Below are positions 16,375 to 25,868 of a stretch of 59,436 bases of DNA, piece after piece. The DNA comes from Bacteroidales bacterium. GTDB lineage: Bacteria > Bacteroidota > Bacteroidia > Bacteroidales > UBA932. The DNA is taken from contig JAFZBH010000045.1 of NCBI GenBank assembly GCA_017561865.1, positions 1 through 59,436 on the forward strand, given 5' to 3'. A program made the translations under genes and the position numbers. Numbering within the stretch: the stretch's first letter is position 1; every line of letters starts with the position of its first letter. The notes beneath the pieces are model-generated. The model made no database searches. It saw only the letters and a list, made by a program, of their open reading frames with translations, and had not been told where the DNA came from.

Positions 16375-19026
16375 TTATTTTCCGAGCAAGAAGAGGACGG
16401 GCACGTCCAGACGCGCCGCCCAGGAACCCTCGACGTGGGAATGGCCCGGGTACACCTTGCTGACATAATGGGCGTCGTCCCAGCCGGCCTCCCGGAACAT
16501 CCTGTCCAGACGGTCCTGGTACTTGGGATACTGGGCGTCGAGCGTCTGGTCCCCGCGGTCCATATACAGTTTGCAGCTGTTGGGCTTGAGATTCGCCCGG
16601 AGGTAATCGACGTAGCACCGGTTCGCCGGATTGATGAAGTCCTGCTCCGCGTCGTAGTTGGTGATATAGAGCACGGAATGGGTCGACAGGCAGCCAGCGC
16701 CGCCGAACACCTCAGGGTACTTCGTCACGGCATAGGAGGATATTAGGCCCCCCATGCTGGAGCCCATATGGAAGGTATGGTCCCTGTCCGGCAGGGTCGA
16801 ATAGGTCTTGTCGATGAAGGGCTTCAACTCTTCGACCAGGAACTTCAGGTAGTCGTTGCCCAGCAGGTCCTGCTCGCCCAGGCGCTTGCTCCTCGAGTAT
16901 TCTTTCAGCTCCGGAGAATACAGTTCGAACACGTCCTGGGGGAAGTATTCCTGGCTCCGGGTGCGGAAGGAGTTGGCCACGCCGACCACGATGCAGTCCT
17001 GGATCCTGCCCTCTTCGAGAAGGCCGCCGAAAACCTCGTCGACGCGCCATTCCTGATGGTTGAACATCTTCTCGGGATCGAACAGGTTCTGGCCGTCGCT
17101 CATATACACGACCGCGTATTTCTTGTTCTTCGAGTAGTCGTCGGGGACCCACACATACACGTTTCTCGGGATGACGAGCCCGGACTTGGACTCGAAAGCC
17201 GGGTAGAAATCCAGCTTGCCCACGGACACCGCGGGTTTGTCGGGATGGCCGTCGCCGACGGTACCCGCCGTCTTGTCGACGTCGCCGAAGGCGAAGATGG
17301 CGGCGGAGACGGCGGACAGTTGGATGACGTCGCCCTTCCGGGTCTGCTTGTAGGTGCACTTTTTATAGTTGCCGCCGATGAGTTCCGGCCTGGAAGGCTG
17401 CCCGGGGAGCGTCACGCTCACCTGCCCCCCGGAGGGGTTCAGCACCACCCAGCAGCGCTCGCCCCGCCACTTGCGCTCATACACCATCGGATACGGCTGG
17501 TCGAGACTGCTGACCAGTTTCCACGAAGCATCCGCCCCCAGGGCCTTGACCTCCCGGCGAAGCCGGAGCAGCGTCCGGACATAGTTCAGCAGGGAATTCG
17601 GGTCAGCCTCTGCCTTCTCGACGGTCATCCGGTTCGGATCCGGATCCTGCGGGATGTAGATTTTGTCAATGGGAGCGGTCGAGAAACCGGCATTGGCCGT
17701 GCCGTCCCACAGCATCGGGATGCGGCAGCCGGCACGGAAGCCGGAACCGTCGGTCGAAGGGGCGGCCGGGTTCTGCTTGAGGCCGATCTCGTCGCCATAG
17801 TAAATGAACGGCACGCCCGGCATCGTCAGGAAGAAGGTCATCGCCACCTTGAGCTCGTCGGGCGAGGTGCGGCCTTCGGTGCACACGCGGTTGAAGTCGT
17901 GGTTGCCCGACGGCATACACACGTAGCCGTTTCCCTTGACGGAGTCATACTGATAAGCATAGAGGTCGTACCAGGTCTTCAGTTCCCCCTGTCCGGCCTT
18001 GTCGAAATAAGGTTTCGCGCCGCCGGCGGGGCCGAAACCCCGGTTGTAGAAGAAAAGCGTGGAATAGTTGTACTGTCCGTCGTGGCAGAAGAAGTCCAGG
18101 TCGAAGCCGGCCGCAGCGACGGACTGGGCGGGATTGAACCACTCCGCGATGAGTATGCCTTCCGGATAAGCCGCATCGAACCACGGCACGAAATCTTCAT
18201 TCCAGAGCCGGATGGTCGCCGCCTTGTCGGGGTCGTTCTTCACCAGGCTCGCCGCCATATCCACGCGGAATCCGTCCACGCCCTTGTCCATCCAGAACGA
18301 AATGATGTTCTTGAGCTCACGGCGCATCGCCTGGGGGCCCGGAGCGTCCACCGCCTGCTCCCAAGGGTGCTCGGGGTCGGGATCGGCGAAGCCGAAATTG
18401 AGGGCGGGCTGGGTGTCGTAGAAGTTCTTGATGTAATACGGACCGCGCGGGGCGTCCGTCGCGACGAACTTGCGGGTGAGCGACAGGTGGGCGCTCATCA
18501 GCGCGGCGTAGTCCGGATCGTCGGAAGCGGCGGGACCGGCCGACTTTTCCTCCGGCTTGAAAGAGGGCCAGATGTAGTAGTCGGAATAACGCAGGTTGGC
18601 GCCTTCCCTGGACTGGAGGAACCACTCGCACTGGTCGGAGGAGTGACCGGCCACCAGGTCCATCACGACCTTGATTCCGCGCGAATGGGCCTCCCGGACC
18701 AGCTCGAGCAGGTCGTCGTTGTCGCCGAAACGCTTGTCCACCCGATAGAAATCGATGATGTCATATCCGCCGTCCGTCCAGCCCGACACATAGACCGGGT
18801 TGAGCCAGATGGCCGTCACGCCGATGGACCGGATGTAGTCCAGGCGCGAAATGATACCCTGCAGGTCGCCGTAGCCGTCCCCGTCGCTGTCCTGGAAGGA
18901 CGAGGGATAGATCTGGTAGAAGACCGCATCGCCCAGCCAACTCGGCTGGGTCGGTCTGGCGGCCCGGACGAGCGGGGCCGCGAGCACACAGGAAAGTGCG
19001 AACAAAAACAGTTTCTTCATATCCAT
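16375..19026 (-). CDS. GH13 alpha-amylase-like enzyme fused to an esterase D/feruloyl-esterase-like domain
   Basis: 883 residues with signal peptide (MDMKKLFLFALSCVLAAPLVRA). Residues 28-565 form a GH13 barrel: FYQIYPSSFQDSDGDGYGD, GFRVDMAAS with nucleophile Asp256, LIAEWFNP with acid/base Glu295 and SGNHDF with Asp377, the third carboxylate. A small beta-domain follows. Residues about 620-883 form a second enzyme of the esterase D type: VYMSDGQNLFDPEKMF, HMGSSMGG with predicted Ser757 and a final PGHSHVEGSW His. GH13 acts on alpha-glucans, whereas PF00756 esterases remove acyl groups, so the joined pair is unusual. One uninterrupted frame with a normal start argues against an assembly join. 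The next gene begins 15 bases downstream. Confidence 0.85.
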   Translation of the reverse strand: MDMKKLFLFALSCVLAAPLVRAARPTQPSWLGDAVFYQIYPSSFQDSDGDGYGDLQGIISRLDYIRSIGVTAIWLNPVYVSGWTDGGYDIIDFYRVDKRFGDNDDLLELVREAHSRGIKVVMDLVAGHSSDQCEWFLQSREGANLRYSDYYIWPSFKPEEKSAGPAASDDPDYAALMSAHLSLTRKFVATDAPRGPYYIKNFYDTQPALNFGFADPDPEHPWEQAVDAPGPQAMRRELKNIISFWMDKGVDGFRVDMAASLVKNDPDKAATIRLWNEDFVPWFDAAYPEGILIAEWFNPAQSVAAAGFDLDFFCHDGQYNYSTLFFYNRGFGPAGGAKPYFDKAGQGELKTWYDLYAYQYDSVKGNGYVCMPSGNHDFNRVCTEGRTSPDELKVAMTFFLTMPGVPFIYYGDEIGLKQNPAAPSTDGSGFRAGCRIPMLWDGTANAGFSTAPIDKIYIPQDPDPNRMTVEKAEADPNSLLNYVRTLLRLRREVKALGADASWKLVSSLDQPYPMVYERKWRGERCWVVLNPSGGQVSVTLPGQPSRPELIGGNYKKCTYKQTRKGDVIQLSAVSAAIFAFGDVDKTAGTVGDGHPDKPAVSVGKLDFYPAFESKSGLVIPRNVYVWVPDDYSKNKKYAVVYMSDGQNLFDPEKMFNHQEWRVDEVFGGLLEEGRIQDCIVVGVANSFRTRSQEYFPQDVFELYSPELKEYSRSKRLGEQDLLGNDYLKFLVEELKPFIDKTYSTLPDRDHTFHMGSSMGGLISSYAVTKYPEVFGGAGCLSTHSVLYITNYDAEQDFINPANRCYVDYLRANLKPNSCKLYMDRGDQTLDAQYPKYQDRLDRMFREAGWDDAHYVSKVYPGHSHVEGSWAARLDVPVLFLLGK

Positions 19027-20562
19027 TTATCTTCTGCCGCCGCCCTGGAACATCCGGGCCACCATTTCGACCATACCCTGGAAATTCATCGGCATCCCGC
19101 TTGCACGCCGCTCTTCGTCAGATTGGAGCTTGCGGGCTTCCGCTTCGTCGGCGGGAAGCGTGTAGAAATCCGCCTTTTTCATCTTCAGGACCTTCCTGAT
19201 GCTCTCGACCAGGATGCGCTCCATATCGTCATAGAGGTTGACCGCCGGATGGATGCCGTCGTAAGAGCCGGATTCGGGAAGGCCCAGCTCCGCGTCGGCG
19301 AGCGGGGTATGGTAATCCACGTAGGTGACGTTCCTGTGGCTGTCGGCATAGGCTTTCAGGTAAGAGTTCATCTCCACGATGCGCGAGCCGGCGTCCTGCT
19401 CGGGGATGGCCATATAATGGGCGCAGGGAGTGATCGAGCAGAGGAGTACCTTGATTCCCGCCGCTTCGGCCAGCTCGCACATCGCCACGGTGTTGTCGAT
19501 GATGGTCCGGTCGGGATAGTATGCCTGGCCCATCATATGCTGGCACAGGTCGTTGGTGCCTGCCATGATGGCGACGGCCCTCGGATGCAGGTCCACGACG
19601 TCCTGCTTGAAACGCACCAGCATCTGGCTGACCGTCTGGCCGGAAATGCCGCGGCCGGCAAAGTTGTTCTTCGTGAAGAAATCCGGGTCGTTGTCGTACC
19701 AGAAATCCGTGATGGAATCACCCATCAGCACCACCAGCGGAGCCTCAGTCAGCTCGGCGTTCGCCTGCTCATAGCGCTTGAAGTTGCCCCAGTCGGAAGG
19801 CCCGGCCTGGCGGGGCGCCCCGGCGGGACGGGCCTGCTGGCGCGGTGCGGCGGCGAGGATGCGCTCGATTTCGGGGACGATGATCGCCTCCATCTTCTCA
19901 TAGCAGGCGACGGTCGGATGGCACCCGTCCTTGGAATCATCCTGGGAGAGCCCCCCGCCCGGCTGGGCGAGCGGGCCGTAGTAGTCGACATATTCGACTC
20001 CCGCCCTGGCGGCATAGTCCTTAAGCAGGGCGTTCAGCCGGGCCACGTCCTGCGCGGGCGTCGCCTCCGCATTCCAGGAGAGATGGTCGCAGGGAGTCAG
20101 CGAGCACAAGATCGGGATGATGCCGCCCGAACGGGCGATCTCGCACATCGATTTCAGGCAGCCGGCGACGTTCTCCAGCTCGATTTTGCCGTTGTTGCCC
20201 GCGATGTTGTTGATGCCGGCCAGGATGGCCACGGCGCGCGGGTGCAGGTCCACGACATCCGCCTGGAAGCGGGCGAGCATCTGCTCGACCGTCTGCGCCC
20301 CGATACCGCGGCAGAGGTAATTGTGGTCCGAGAAGAAAGCGGGGCGCATCTGCCCCCAGTTGTCCGTGATGGAATCGCCCATAAAAATGACCAGCGGGGC
20401 CGTATCGACTGCTTTGTTCGCTTCCGCGTAACGGTTGAATCCCGCCCAGTCCATCGTCCGCCTGAACTGCTGGAAATTCTGCATGCCCCCCGGCTGCGGT
20501 CCCTGCGCGAAGCAGAGGGCGGGCAGGACGGCAAGCGCCAGCATCAAGACTGTTCTTTTCAT
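19027..20562 (-). CDS. Tandem-repeat SGNH (GDSL) hydrolase
   Basis: 511 residues with signal peptide MKRTVLMLALAVLPALCFAQ; longer upstream starts have no signal. It holds two SGNH domains of equal layout. Domain 1 (about 45-260) has VIFMGDSITDNW, GIGAQTVEQML and DGCHPTVACYEKM; domain 2 (about 285-475) has VVLMGDSITDFW, GRGISGQTVSQML and DGIHPAVNLYDDM. Ser of GDS and His of DG(C/I)HP are the catalytic pair, and 'AGINN' and 'AGTND' give the block III Asn. The copies share long stretches such as VVDLHPRAVAI, showing a gene-internal duplication. Probably an acetylesterase for plant glycans. It stops one base before the GH13 fusion start and is divergent from susC. Confidence 0.85.
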   Translation of the reverse strand: MKRTVLMLALAVLPALCFAQGPQPGGMQNFQQFRRTMDWAGFNRYAEANKAVDTAPLVIFMGDSITDNWGQMRPAFFSDHNYLCRGIGAQTVEQMLARFQADVVDLHPRAVAILAGINNIAGNNGKIELENVAGCLKSMCEIARSGGIIPILCSLTPCDHLSWNAEATPAQDVARLNALLKDYAARAGVEYVDYYGPLAQPGGGLSQDDSKDGCHPTVACYEKMEAIIVPEIERILAAAPRQQARPAGAPRQAGPSDWGNFKRYEQANAELTEAPLVVLMGDSITDFWYDNDPDFFTKNNFAGRGISGQTVSQMLVRFKQDVVDLHPRAVAIMAGTNDLCQHMMGQAYYPDRTIIDNTVAMCELAEAAGIKVLLCSITPCAHYMAIPEQDAGSRIVEMNSYLKAYADSHRNVTYVDYHTPLADAELGLPESGSYDGIHPAVNLYDDMERILVESIRKVLKMKKADFYTLPADEAEARKLQSDEERRASGMPMNFQGMVEMVARMFQGGGRR

Positions 20563-20598
20563 ATGATGCAGTTTTTGAAGGATGGTTATTATTGCTAA

Positions 20599-20629
20599 CA
20601 AATTTAGCAAAGCCCACGGAAAAAAGAAA
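20599..20629 (-). promoter_or_regulatory. Promoter of the SGNH hydrolase-esterase run
   Basis: Minus strand: TTTC at 20629-20626, 19 bases, then TAAATTTG (TAnnTTTG) at 20606-20599, 37 bases before the start. One mismatch in the -33 element. The 264-base gap to susC has no clear TAnnTTTG on plus; the nearest plus candidate, TAACTTGC near 20759, is weak. Confidence 0.5.
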
Positions 20630-20826
20630 GAAATATAAAAAACGATAGCGTTTGAATGATATTTGAAAGTTTCTTCGTCTTTCCATTTTTTATCATAGCG
20701 GGACCAACTTGCAGTTTCCCGGCCTCGCGTATATTGTAGGTTGGCGCGGGATTCTTTAACTTGCACCTGTTTGAAAAACGCCCACACGCCAACTGTTTAC
20801 TATCCTAATATCAAACCAAACAAGCA

Positions 20827-23800
20827 ATGTTAAAAAATCTGATGAAAGTGTCGAGTATCATCACGGTACTCCTCACACTCTGGGGAGGTTTTTCCGCCTA
20901 CGCCCAGAACCGTACCATCAGCGGCAAGATCGTCGACACGGGCGGTGAACCCGTCATCGGCGCGGCCGTGACCGTGGTCGGCAATTCGCGCATCGGTGCA
21001 GCCACCGACCTGGACGGCAACTTCACGCTGAGCGTCCCGGCAGGAGCCAGCATCTCCGTCGAGAGCATCGGCTACAAGGGCCAGACTTTCGCCGTGGGCA
21101 ACCAGTCCGTCTTCAACATCGTCCTCGAGGAGGACACCGAGATGCTTGAAGAAACGGTCGTCATCGGTTACGGCGTCCAGCGCAAGAGCGACCTCACCGG
21201 GTCCGTCGCTTCCGTCCGCGAAGCCGAACTCCAGAACCGCTCCACTTCCGACGCAGCCGCCGCCCTCCAGGGCAAGGCTGCCGGCGTGCAGATCTTCAAC
21301 GACTCCGGCGCCCCGGGTGAAGGCGCTTCCATCCGCGTCCGCGGTATCTCCTCCAACAGCGGCTCCGGCCTCGGCCCGCTCCTCATCGTGGACGGCCTCA
21401 AGGTCGACAACATCAATTACCTCGATCCTTCGATGATCGAGTCGATGGAAGTCCTGAAGGACGCCGCCTCCGCCGCCATCTACGGTGCGCAGGCCGGTAA
21501 CGGCGTCATCCTCATCACCACGAAGAACGGCGCCAAGACCAAGTCCAAAGACGGCAACATCTTCTACAACTACAAGCTTTCCCTGAGCCAGCTGGGCCAC
21601 CACGCCCAGGTGATGAATGCCCAGCAGTATATCGACTGGCAGCAGCAGGCCGGCCAGCTTCCCTCCCTCGATGATATCATCAAGACCGGCATATGGGACG
21701 GCGTGACGGACACCAACTGGGCCGACGTCCTCTACGGGACCGGCGTCACGCACAGCCACACCGTCGGTGCGCAGGGCGGCAACGACCGCGGTTCCTATTT
21801 CCTCTCCCTCAACTACCTGGATGAAGACGGTATGGCCCGCGGCAACACGGATACCTACAAGCGTTTCACCGCCCAGGTCAATGCCGACTACAAGATCAAG
21901 TCCTGGTTCACAGTCGGCACCAACACCTCCATCGAATTCCGCAAGCAGCAGAAGATCGGTGAGCACTCCGAGTACGCCGGCAGCAGCGCCGGCCTGCTGG
22001 GTACCCTCATCATCGACCCGCTCACCCCTGTCTATTTCACATCTTATGATGAACTTCCCCTGGGTATGAAGGACGCCATTGCCAAAGGCGTAAAGGTTTA
22101 CGGACCCGAAGATCATCCCGACTGGTACTATGCCGTGTCCAAGATCCTCGAAGGCGACGGTGTCAACCCGCTCATCTACCGTGACCGCAACCAGAAGAAG
22201 GAAGAGGGCTGGCAGGTCCGCGGTACCGTGTTCGCCAACATTACCCCGTTCAAGGGTCTCGTCTTCACTTCCCGCCTCGGCTACCGCATCAAGCAGAGCT
22301 ATTCGAGCGACTTCTCCGAGCCCTACCACGCGAACGCCAAGAACTATGCGACGACCTACAGCATCAGCGCTTCCTCCTCGCAGAGCTACTACTACCAGTG
22401 GGAAAACTTCGCCAACTACAACGTGACCCTGGCCCAGAAGCACGCCATCGGCGCGATGGCCGGTATGTCCTACACCTATAACGACAGCCGCAGCGTAGGC
22501 GCCAGCCTCACCGGTGAAGATCCCCTCAAGGGCTATGCCGAGAACTTCCGCTACCTCAGCCAGGACAACGGTTCCGGCACCAAGGGCATCAGCGGCGGCA
22601 CCCCCAGCCAGAGCACCCAGATCTCCTACTTCGGCCGTCTGATGTACACCTACGACAACCGTTACAGCCTCCAGACGAACTTCCGTGCCGATGCCTTCGA
22701 CTCCTCCAAGCTCTCCCCGAAGAACCGCTGGGGTTACTTCCCCTCCGTCTCCGCCGGCTGGACTGTCAGCAACGAACGCTTCATCAAGGACAACATCAGC
22801 CGCGACATCCTCAGCTTCCTGAAGTTCCGCGGCTCCTGGGGTATCAACGGTAACATCGCCGTCCTCTCCGGATATCCGTACTCCACCTCCATCTCCTACA
22901 ACAGCCAGAGCTATCAGTTCGGCGAGGACAATTCGCTCACCCTGGGCTCCCAGCCTGATGGTCTCGCCAACCCGGACCTGACCTGGGAAACTTCCGTGCA
23001 GACGGACTTCGGTATGGACCTGCGTATGTTCAACAACCGCCTCACCCTCGGCGTGGACTGGTACAACAAGGACACCCGCGACCTGCTTGTGACCATCAGC
23101 CCGGTGGCGGAAGTCGGTGTCAGCTCCCAGACCGTCAACGCCGGTTCTGTGAACAACACCGGTTGGGAGTTCGAACTCGGCTGGCAGGACAACGTCGGTG
23201 ACTTCCACTACAGCATCAACGGCAACCTCTCCACCCTCAAGAACCGCGTCACCTATCTGGAGCCCTCCGTGGGACACCAGAAGGGATCCAGCTTCGGCAA
23301 CATGAAGTTCTCCACCTGGTTCGAGGAAGGCTACCCTGTCTGGTTCTTCCGCGGCTACCAGTTCGCCGGCATCAATGCCGAAAACGGCAAGGCCGACTAC
23401 TACGCCGCCGACGGCTCGCTCACCCAGTCCCCGGTCGATGCCGACATGGGCTATATGGGCAGCGCCCTCCCGCCCCTCACCTTCGGTCTCACCCTGCATA
23501 TGGACTGGAAGGGACTTGATTTCACCCTGTTCGGATCCGGCGCCGCAGGGCACCAGCTGATGCCTTGCGTGTATCGTGTCGACCATATGAACATCAACGC
23601 CCTGACCTATTTCTACAACGAGTCCGGGAAGTCCATCCCCAAGATCGAGAACATGTGGGACAGCAAGGAGTTCTGGAGCTCCTCCGCCGTCGTCTTCAAG
23701 GGCGACTACTTCAAGATCAAGCAGATCCAGCTCGGCTACACCCTGCCTAAGAAGTGGCTCAACAAGATCTTCGTCGACAACCTGCGCGTCTATGCCTCCA

Positions 23801-23943
23801 TGGATGACTGGTTCGTGTTCACCGGTTATCCGGGTTTCGATCCGGAGACCGCTTCCACCGGCTCGACTTCCGGTATGGGTCTGGACAAGGGTTCCTACCC
23901 GAATGCGAAGAAGCTTATGTTCGGTGTCAATATCTCCTTCTAA
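20827..23943 (+). CDS. susC: SusC/RagA-family TonB-dependent glycan importer
   Basis: 1038 residues. Signal peptide to about residue 26 (FSAYAQ), then a CarboxypepD-reg-like domain (NRTISGKIVDTGGEPVIGAA), a TonB-box-like stretch and plug (ETVVIGYGVQRKSDLTGSVA; IRVRGISSNSGSGLGPLLIV), and a beta-barrel ending FGVNISF. No N-terminal STN domain, so it is not one of the sigma/anti-sigma-signalling types. SusC proteins carry oligosaccharides across the outer membrane together with their SusD lid. susD starts 12 bases downstream. The neighbouring enzymes point to arabinose-containing substrates. Confidence 0.95.
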   Translation: MLKNLMKVSSIITVLLTLWGGFSAYAQNRTISGKIVDTGGEPVIGAAVTVVGNSRIGAATDLDGNFTLSVPAGASISVESIGYKGQTFAVGNQSVFNIVLEEDTEMLEETVVIGYGVQRKSDLTGSVASVREAELQNRSTSDAAAALQGKAAGVQIFNDSGAPGEGASIRVRGISSNSGSGLGPLLIVDGLKVDNINYLDPSMIESMEVLKDAASAAIYGAQAGNGVILITTKNGAKTKSKDGNIFYNYKLSLSQLGHHAQVMNAQQYIDWQQQAGQLPSLDDIIKTGIWDGVTDTNWADVLYGTGVTHSHTVGAQGGNDRGSYFLSLNYLDEDGMARGNTDTYKRFTAQVNADYKIKSWFTVGTNTSIEFRKQQKIGEHSEYAGSSAGLLGTLIIDPLTPVYFTSYDELPLGMKDAIAKGVKVYGPEDHPDWYYAVSKILEGDGVNPLIYRDRNQKKEEGWQVRGTVFANITPFKGLVFTSRLGYRIKQSYSSDFSEPYHANAKNYATTYSISASSSQSYYYQWENFANYNVTLAQKHAIGAMAGMSYTYNDSRSVGASLTGEDPLKGYAENFRYLSQDNGSGTKGISGGTPSQSTQISYFGRLMYTYDNRYSLQTNFRADAFDSSKLSPKNRWGYFPSVSAGWTVSNERFIKDNISRDILSFLKFRGSWGINGNIAVLSGYPYSTSISYNSQSYQFGEDNSLTLGSQPDGLANPDLTWETSVQTDFGMDLRMFNNRLTLGVDWYNKDTRDLLVTISPVAEVGVSSQTVNAGSVNNTGWEFELGWQDNVGDFHYSINGNLSTLKNRVTYLEPSVGHQKGSSFGNMKFSTWFEEGYPVWFFRGYQFAGINAENGKADYYAADGSLTQSPVDADMGYMGSALPPLTFGLTLHMDWKGLDFTLFGSGAAGHQLMPCVYRVDHMNINALTYFYNESGKSIPKIENMWDSKEFWSSSAVVFKGDYFKIKQIQLGYTLPKKWLNKIFVDNLRVYASMDDWFVFTGYPGFDPETASTGSTSGMGLDKGSYPNAKKLMFGVNISF

Positions 23944-23955
23944 TCCGACAGTATC

Positions 23956-25767
23956 ATGAAAAAGTATATTATTTTGGGTTTATCCGTTGCGCTGGCGGTC
24001 TTCTCCACCACCTCGTGCAACAAGGACCTTCTGGACATCCAGCAGAAAGGCGTTGTCGCCTATGAGGATTTCTACAAAACCGACGAGGATGCCCAGTCGG
24101 CCCTTACGGCAGCATACGCTTCGTTTATCAAAATGATCAATGACCAGGGAAGCAACAACCCGGCCTGGAACGTAGTCGTGAACGCCTGCGGCGACGAACT
24201 CTACTGGGGCGGCGGCAAGAAAGACGGCTCCTCGTCCGGTGCGCAGGACATGAACGAATTCCGCAACACCTACGACAGCACCATCCCCCACATCCGGGTT
24301 GTTTACAAGGACCTGTACTCCCTGATTTACAAGTGCAACCTCGTCCTGGACAATTTCTATGGCGAGTCCGGTGAGCTGTGCGATTCGCAGATCAAGAAGC
24401 AGTGCGTGGCCGAGGCCCGCGCGATCCGCGCCTGGGCACACTTCACGGCGGCCACCTTCTGGGGCACCCCGCCGCTGGTGGACCACGTCCTCTCCGGCGA
24501 CGCCCGGCCCACCAACTGCGACCATCAGGTCCTGATGGACTGGTGCATCGCCGAGTTCAAGGCCGCCATCCCCGACCTGACGCCCCGCAACGGCAAGAAC
24601 GACAAGGCCGGCGCCTACAGGATAACCAAGGGCGCCGCGCAGGCATTCCTGGGTAAGGCGCAGGTGTTCAACAAGGACTGGGCCGGTGCAAAGGCTTCCC
24701 TCAAGGAGGTCATCGACTCCGGCAACTACGCCCTGGTCCCCACCGAAGACCTTTGGAACCTCTTCCACGTGGTCGGCGACGGCAACCAGGAAAAAGTCTT
24801 CGAGACGAACTATATGTATAACGATGGCATCGGCAGAGGTGACTGGAAATACCATTTCCAGCGCAACCAGGCCCTGTTCCCGCGCAACCTCAAGAAATAT
24901 CCCGAGGTGCTCATCCAGGCCGGTGACGGCTGGGGCAACAACGTCTCCCCCACCAAGAAGATCATGGACGCTCTCAATGCTCACGAGCCCAATTCGGCCC
25001 GCCGCAAGGCTTGGTTCGTCTCTTACGAGGAATTCATCACCGAGTACTCCTACCCGCTGGGCGAGTCCACGGAGAGCGTCCCCGACAAAGACGGCAACAA
25101 GAGCAAGGTTACCTTCAAGGCCGACGAGGACATGACCGTGGAAGAGAAGCTGATGGACTTCCGCCGCGGCCTGAACTGCGAGAAGTATGACGAGACCTAC
25201 GCCAACTACGGCTATTACTTCATGAAGCTCCTGCCGTGGGCGAGCGACCTGATTCCGAACAACGCCACCGTCACGGAGGAGAACCGCATCATTATGCGTT
25301 ACGCCGAGGTGCTTCTCCTTTATGCCGAAGCCTGCGCCATGACGAACGACAATGACGGTCTGAAGTACCTCAATATGGTTGCCGAACGCGCGGGCGCCCC
25401 GACCTACGACGCCCTCACGATGGACAACGTCAAGCAGGAGAAATGGTTCGAGCTGGCCTGGGAAGGCACCCGCTTCTGGGATCTGGTCCGCTGGGGCGAC
25501 GCTGCCAAGGAACTCTCGTTCAAGAGCCGCGACGAAACCCCTTATCTCGGCGATGAGTTCTATGTATCCGGCTCCAAAGGAAAGAAGACGACCGGCAAAC
25601 CGCACAAGGCCCGCATCCATTTCATCGACGACGGATGGGCAGCCAAGGGCGGCGGCTTCCAGGCCGGCAAGCACGAACTCCTTCCGTTCCCGTACGATGT
25701 GATTACCATCAATCCCTGGAACGAGGAGACGGGCGAAGGCCTGAAACAGAATCCCGGCTGGGAATAA
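23956..25767 (+). CDS. susD: SusD/RagB-family glycan-binding lipoprotein
   Basis: 603 residues with lipoprotein signal MKKYIILGLSVALAVFSTTSC (Cys21) and the SusD start NKDLLDIQQKG. The middle shows TPR-like helices (AEARAIRAWAHFTAATFWGT) and the C-terminal YAEVLLLYAEACAM and ELAWEGTRFWDLVRWGD blocks that mark the family. It forms the lid of the SusC transporter on the cell surface and binds the glycan. A strong terminator at 25794-25828 closes the two-gene transcript. Confidence 0.95.
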   Translation: MKKYIILGLSVALAVFSTTSCNKDLLDIQQKGVVAYEDFYKTDEDAQSALTAAYASFIKMINDQGSNNPAWNVVVNACGDELYWGGGKKDGSSSGAQDMNEFRNTYDSTIPHIRVVYKDLYSLIYKCNLVLDNFYGESGELCDSQIKKQCVAEARAIRAWAHFTAATFWGTPPLVDHVLSGDARPTNCDHQVLMDWCIAEFKAAIPDLTPRNGKNDKAGAYRITKGAAQAFLGKAQVFNKDWAGAKASLKEVIDSGNYALVPTEDLWNLFHVVGDGNQEKVFETNYMYNDGIGRGDWKYHFQRNQALFPRNLKKYPEVLIQAGDGWGNNVSPTKKIMDALNAHEPNSARRKAWFVSYEEFITEYSYPLGESTESVPDKDGNKSKVTFKADEDMTVEEKLMDFRRGLNCEKYDETYANYGYYFMKLLPWASDLIPNNATVTEENRIIMRYAEVLLLYAEACAMTNDNDGLKYLNMVAERAGAPTYDALTMDNVKQEKWFELAWEGTRFWDLVRWGDAAKELSFKSRDETPYLGDEFYVSGSKGKKTTGKPHKARIHFIDDGWAAKGGGFQAGKHELLPFPYDVITINPWNEETGEGLKQNPGWE

Positions 25768-25793
25768 TGGTTATGGAATAAAAATAGGTAAGG

Positions 25794-25828
25794 AAGGGCC
25801 GGCCCGTGAGGGTCGGCCTTTCTTTTTT
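25794..25828 (+). terminator. Intrinsic terminator after susD
   Basis: A 12-base-pair stem (AAGGGCCGGCCC / GGGTCGGCCTTT, two G-T pairs) with a GTGA loop, followed by CTTTTTT. Separates the susCD transcript from the GH51 gene. Confidence 0.85.
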
Positions 25829-25849
25829 ACGGATATTTGATTACCTTTG
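25819..25849 (+). promoter_or_regulatory. Promoter of the acetylesterase-GH51 gene
   Basis: TTTC at 25819-25822, 19 bases, then perfect TACCTTTG at 25842-25849, 19 bases before the start codon. The -33 element lies in the tail of the susD terminator, so new initiation takes over directly where the earlier transcript ends. Confidence 0.6.
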
Positions 25850-25868
25850 ACTGATTACATTATCCGTT

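Noticed and set aside
16768-20598. A 1276-codon open frame on plus, opposite the GH13 fusion and SGNH genes
   Set aside because: It is a shadow of real minus-strand genes with catalytic motifs. GC-rich third positions keep the opposite frame open; its product has no family likeness and is rich in Arg, His, Gly and Val.
20830-23586. A 918-codon open frame on minus, opposite susC
   Set aside because: Same effect of composition: susC is beyond doubt, and the opposite frame reads as Gly/Val/Asp-rich sequence with no domain.
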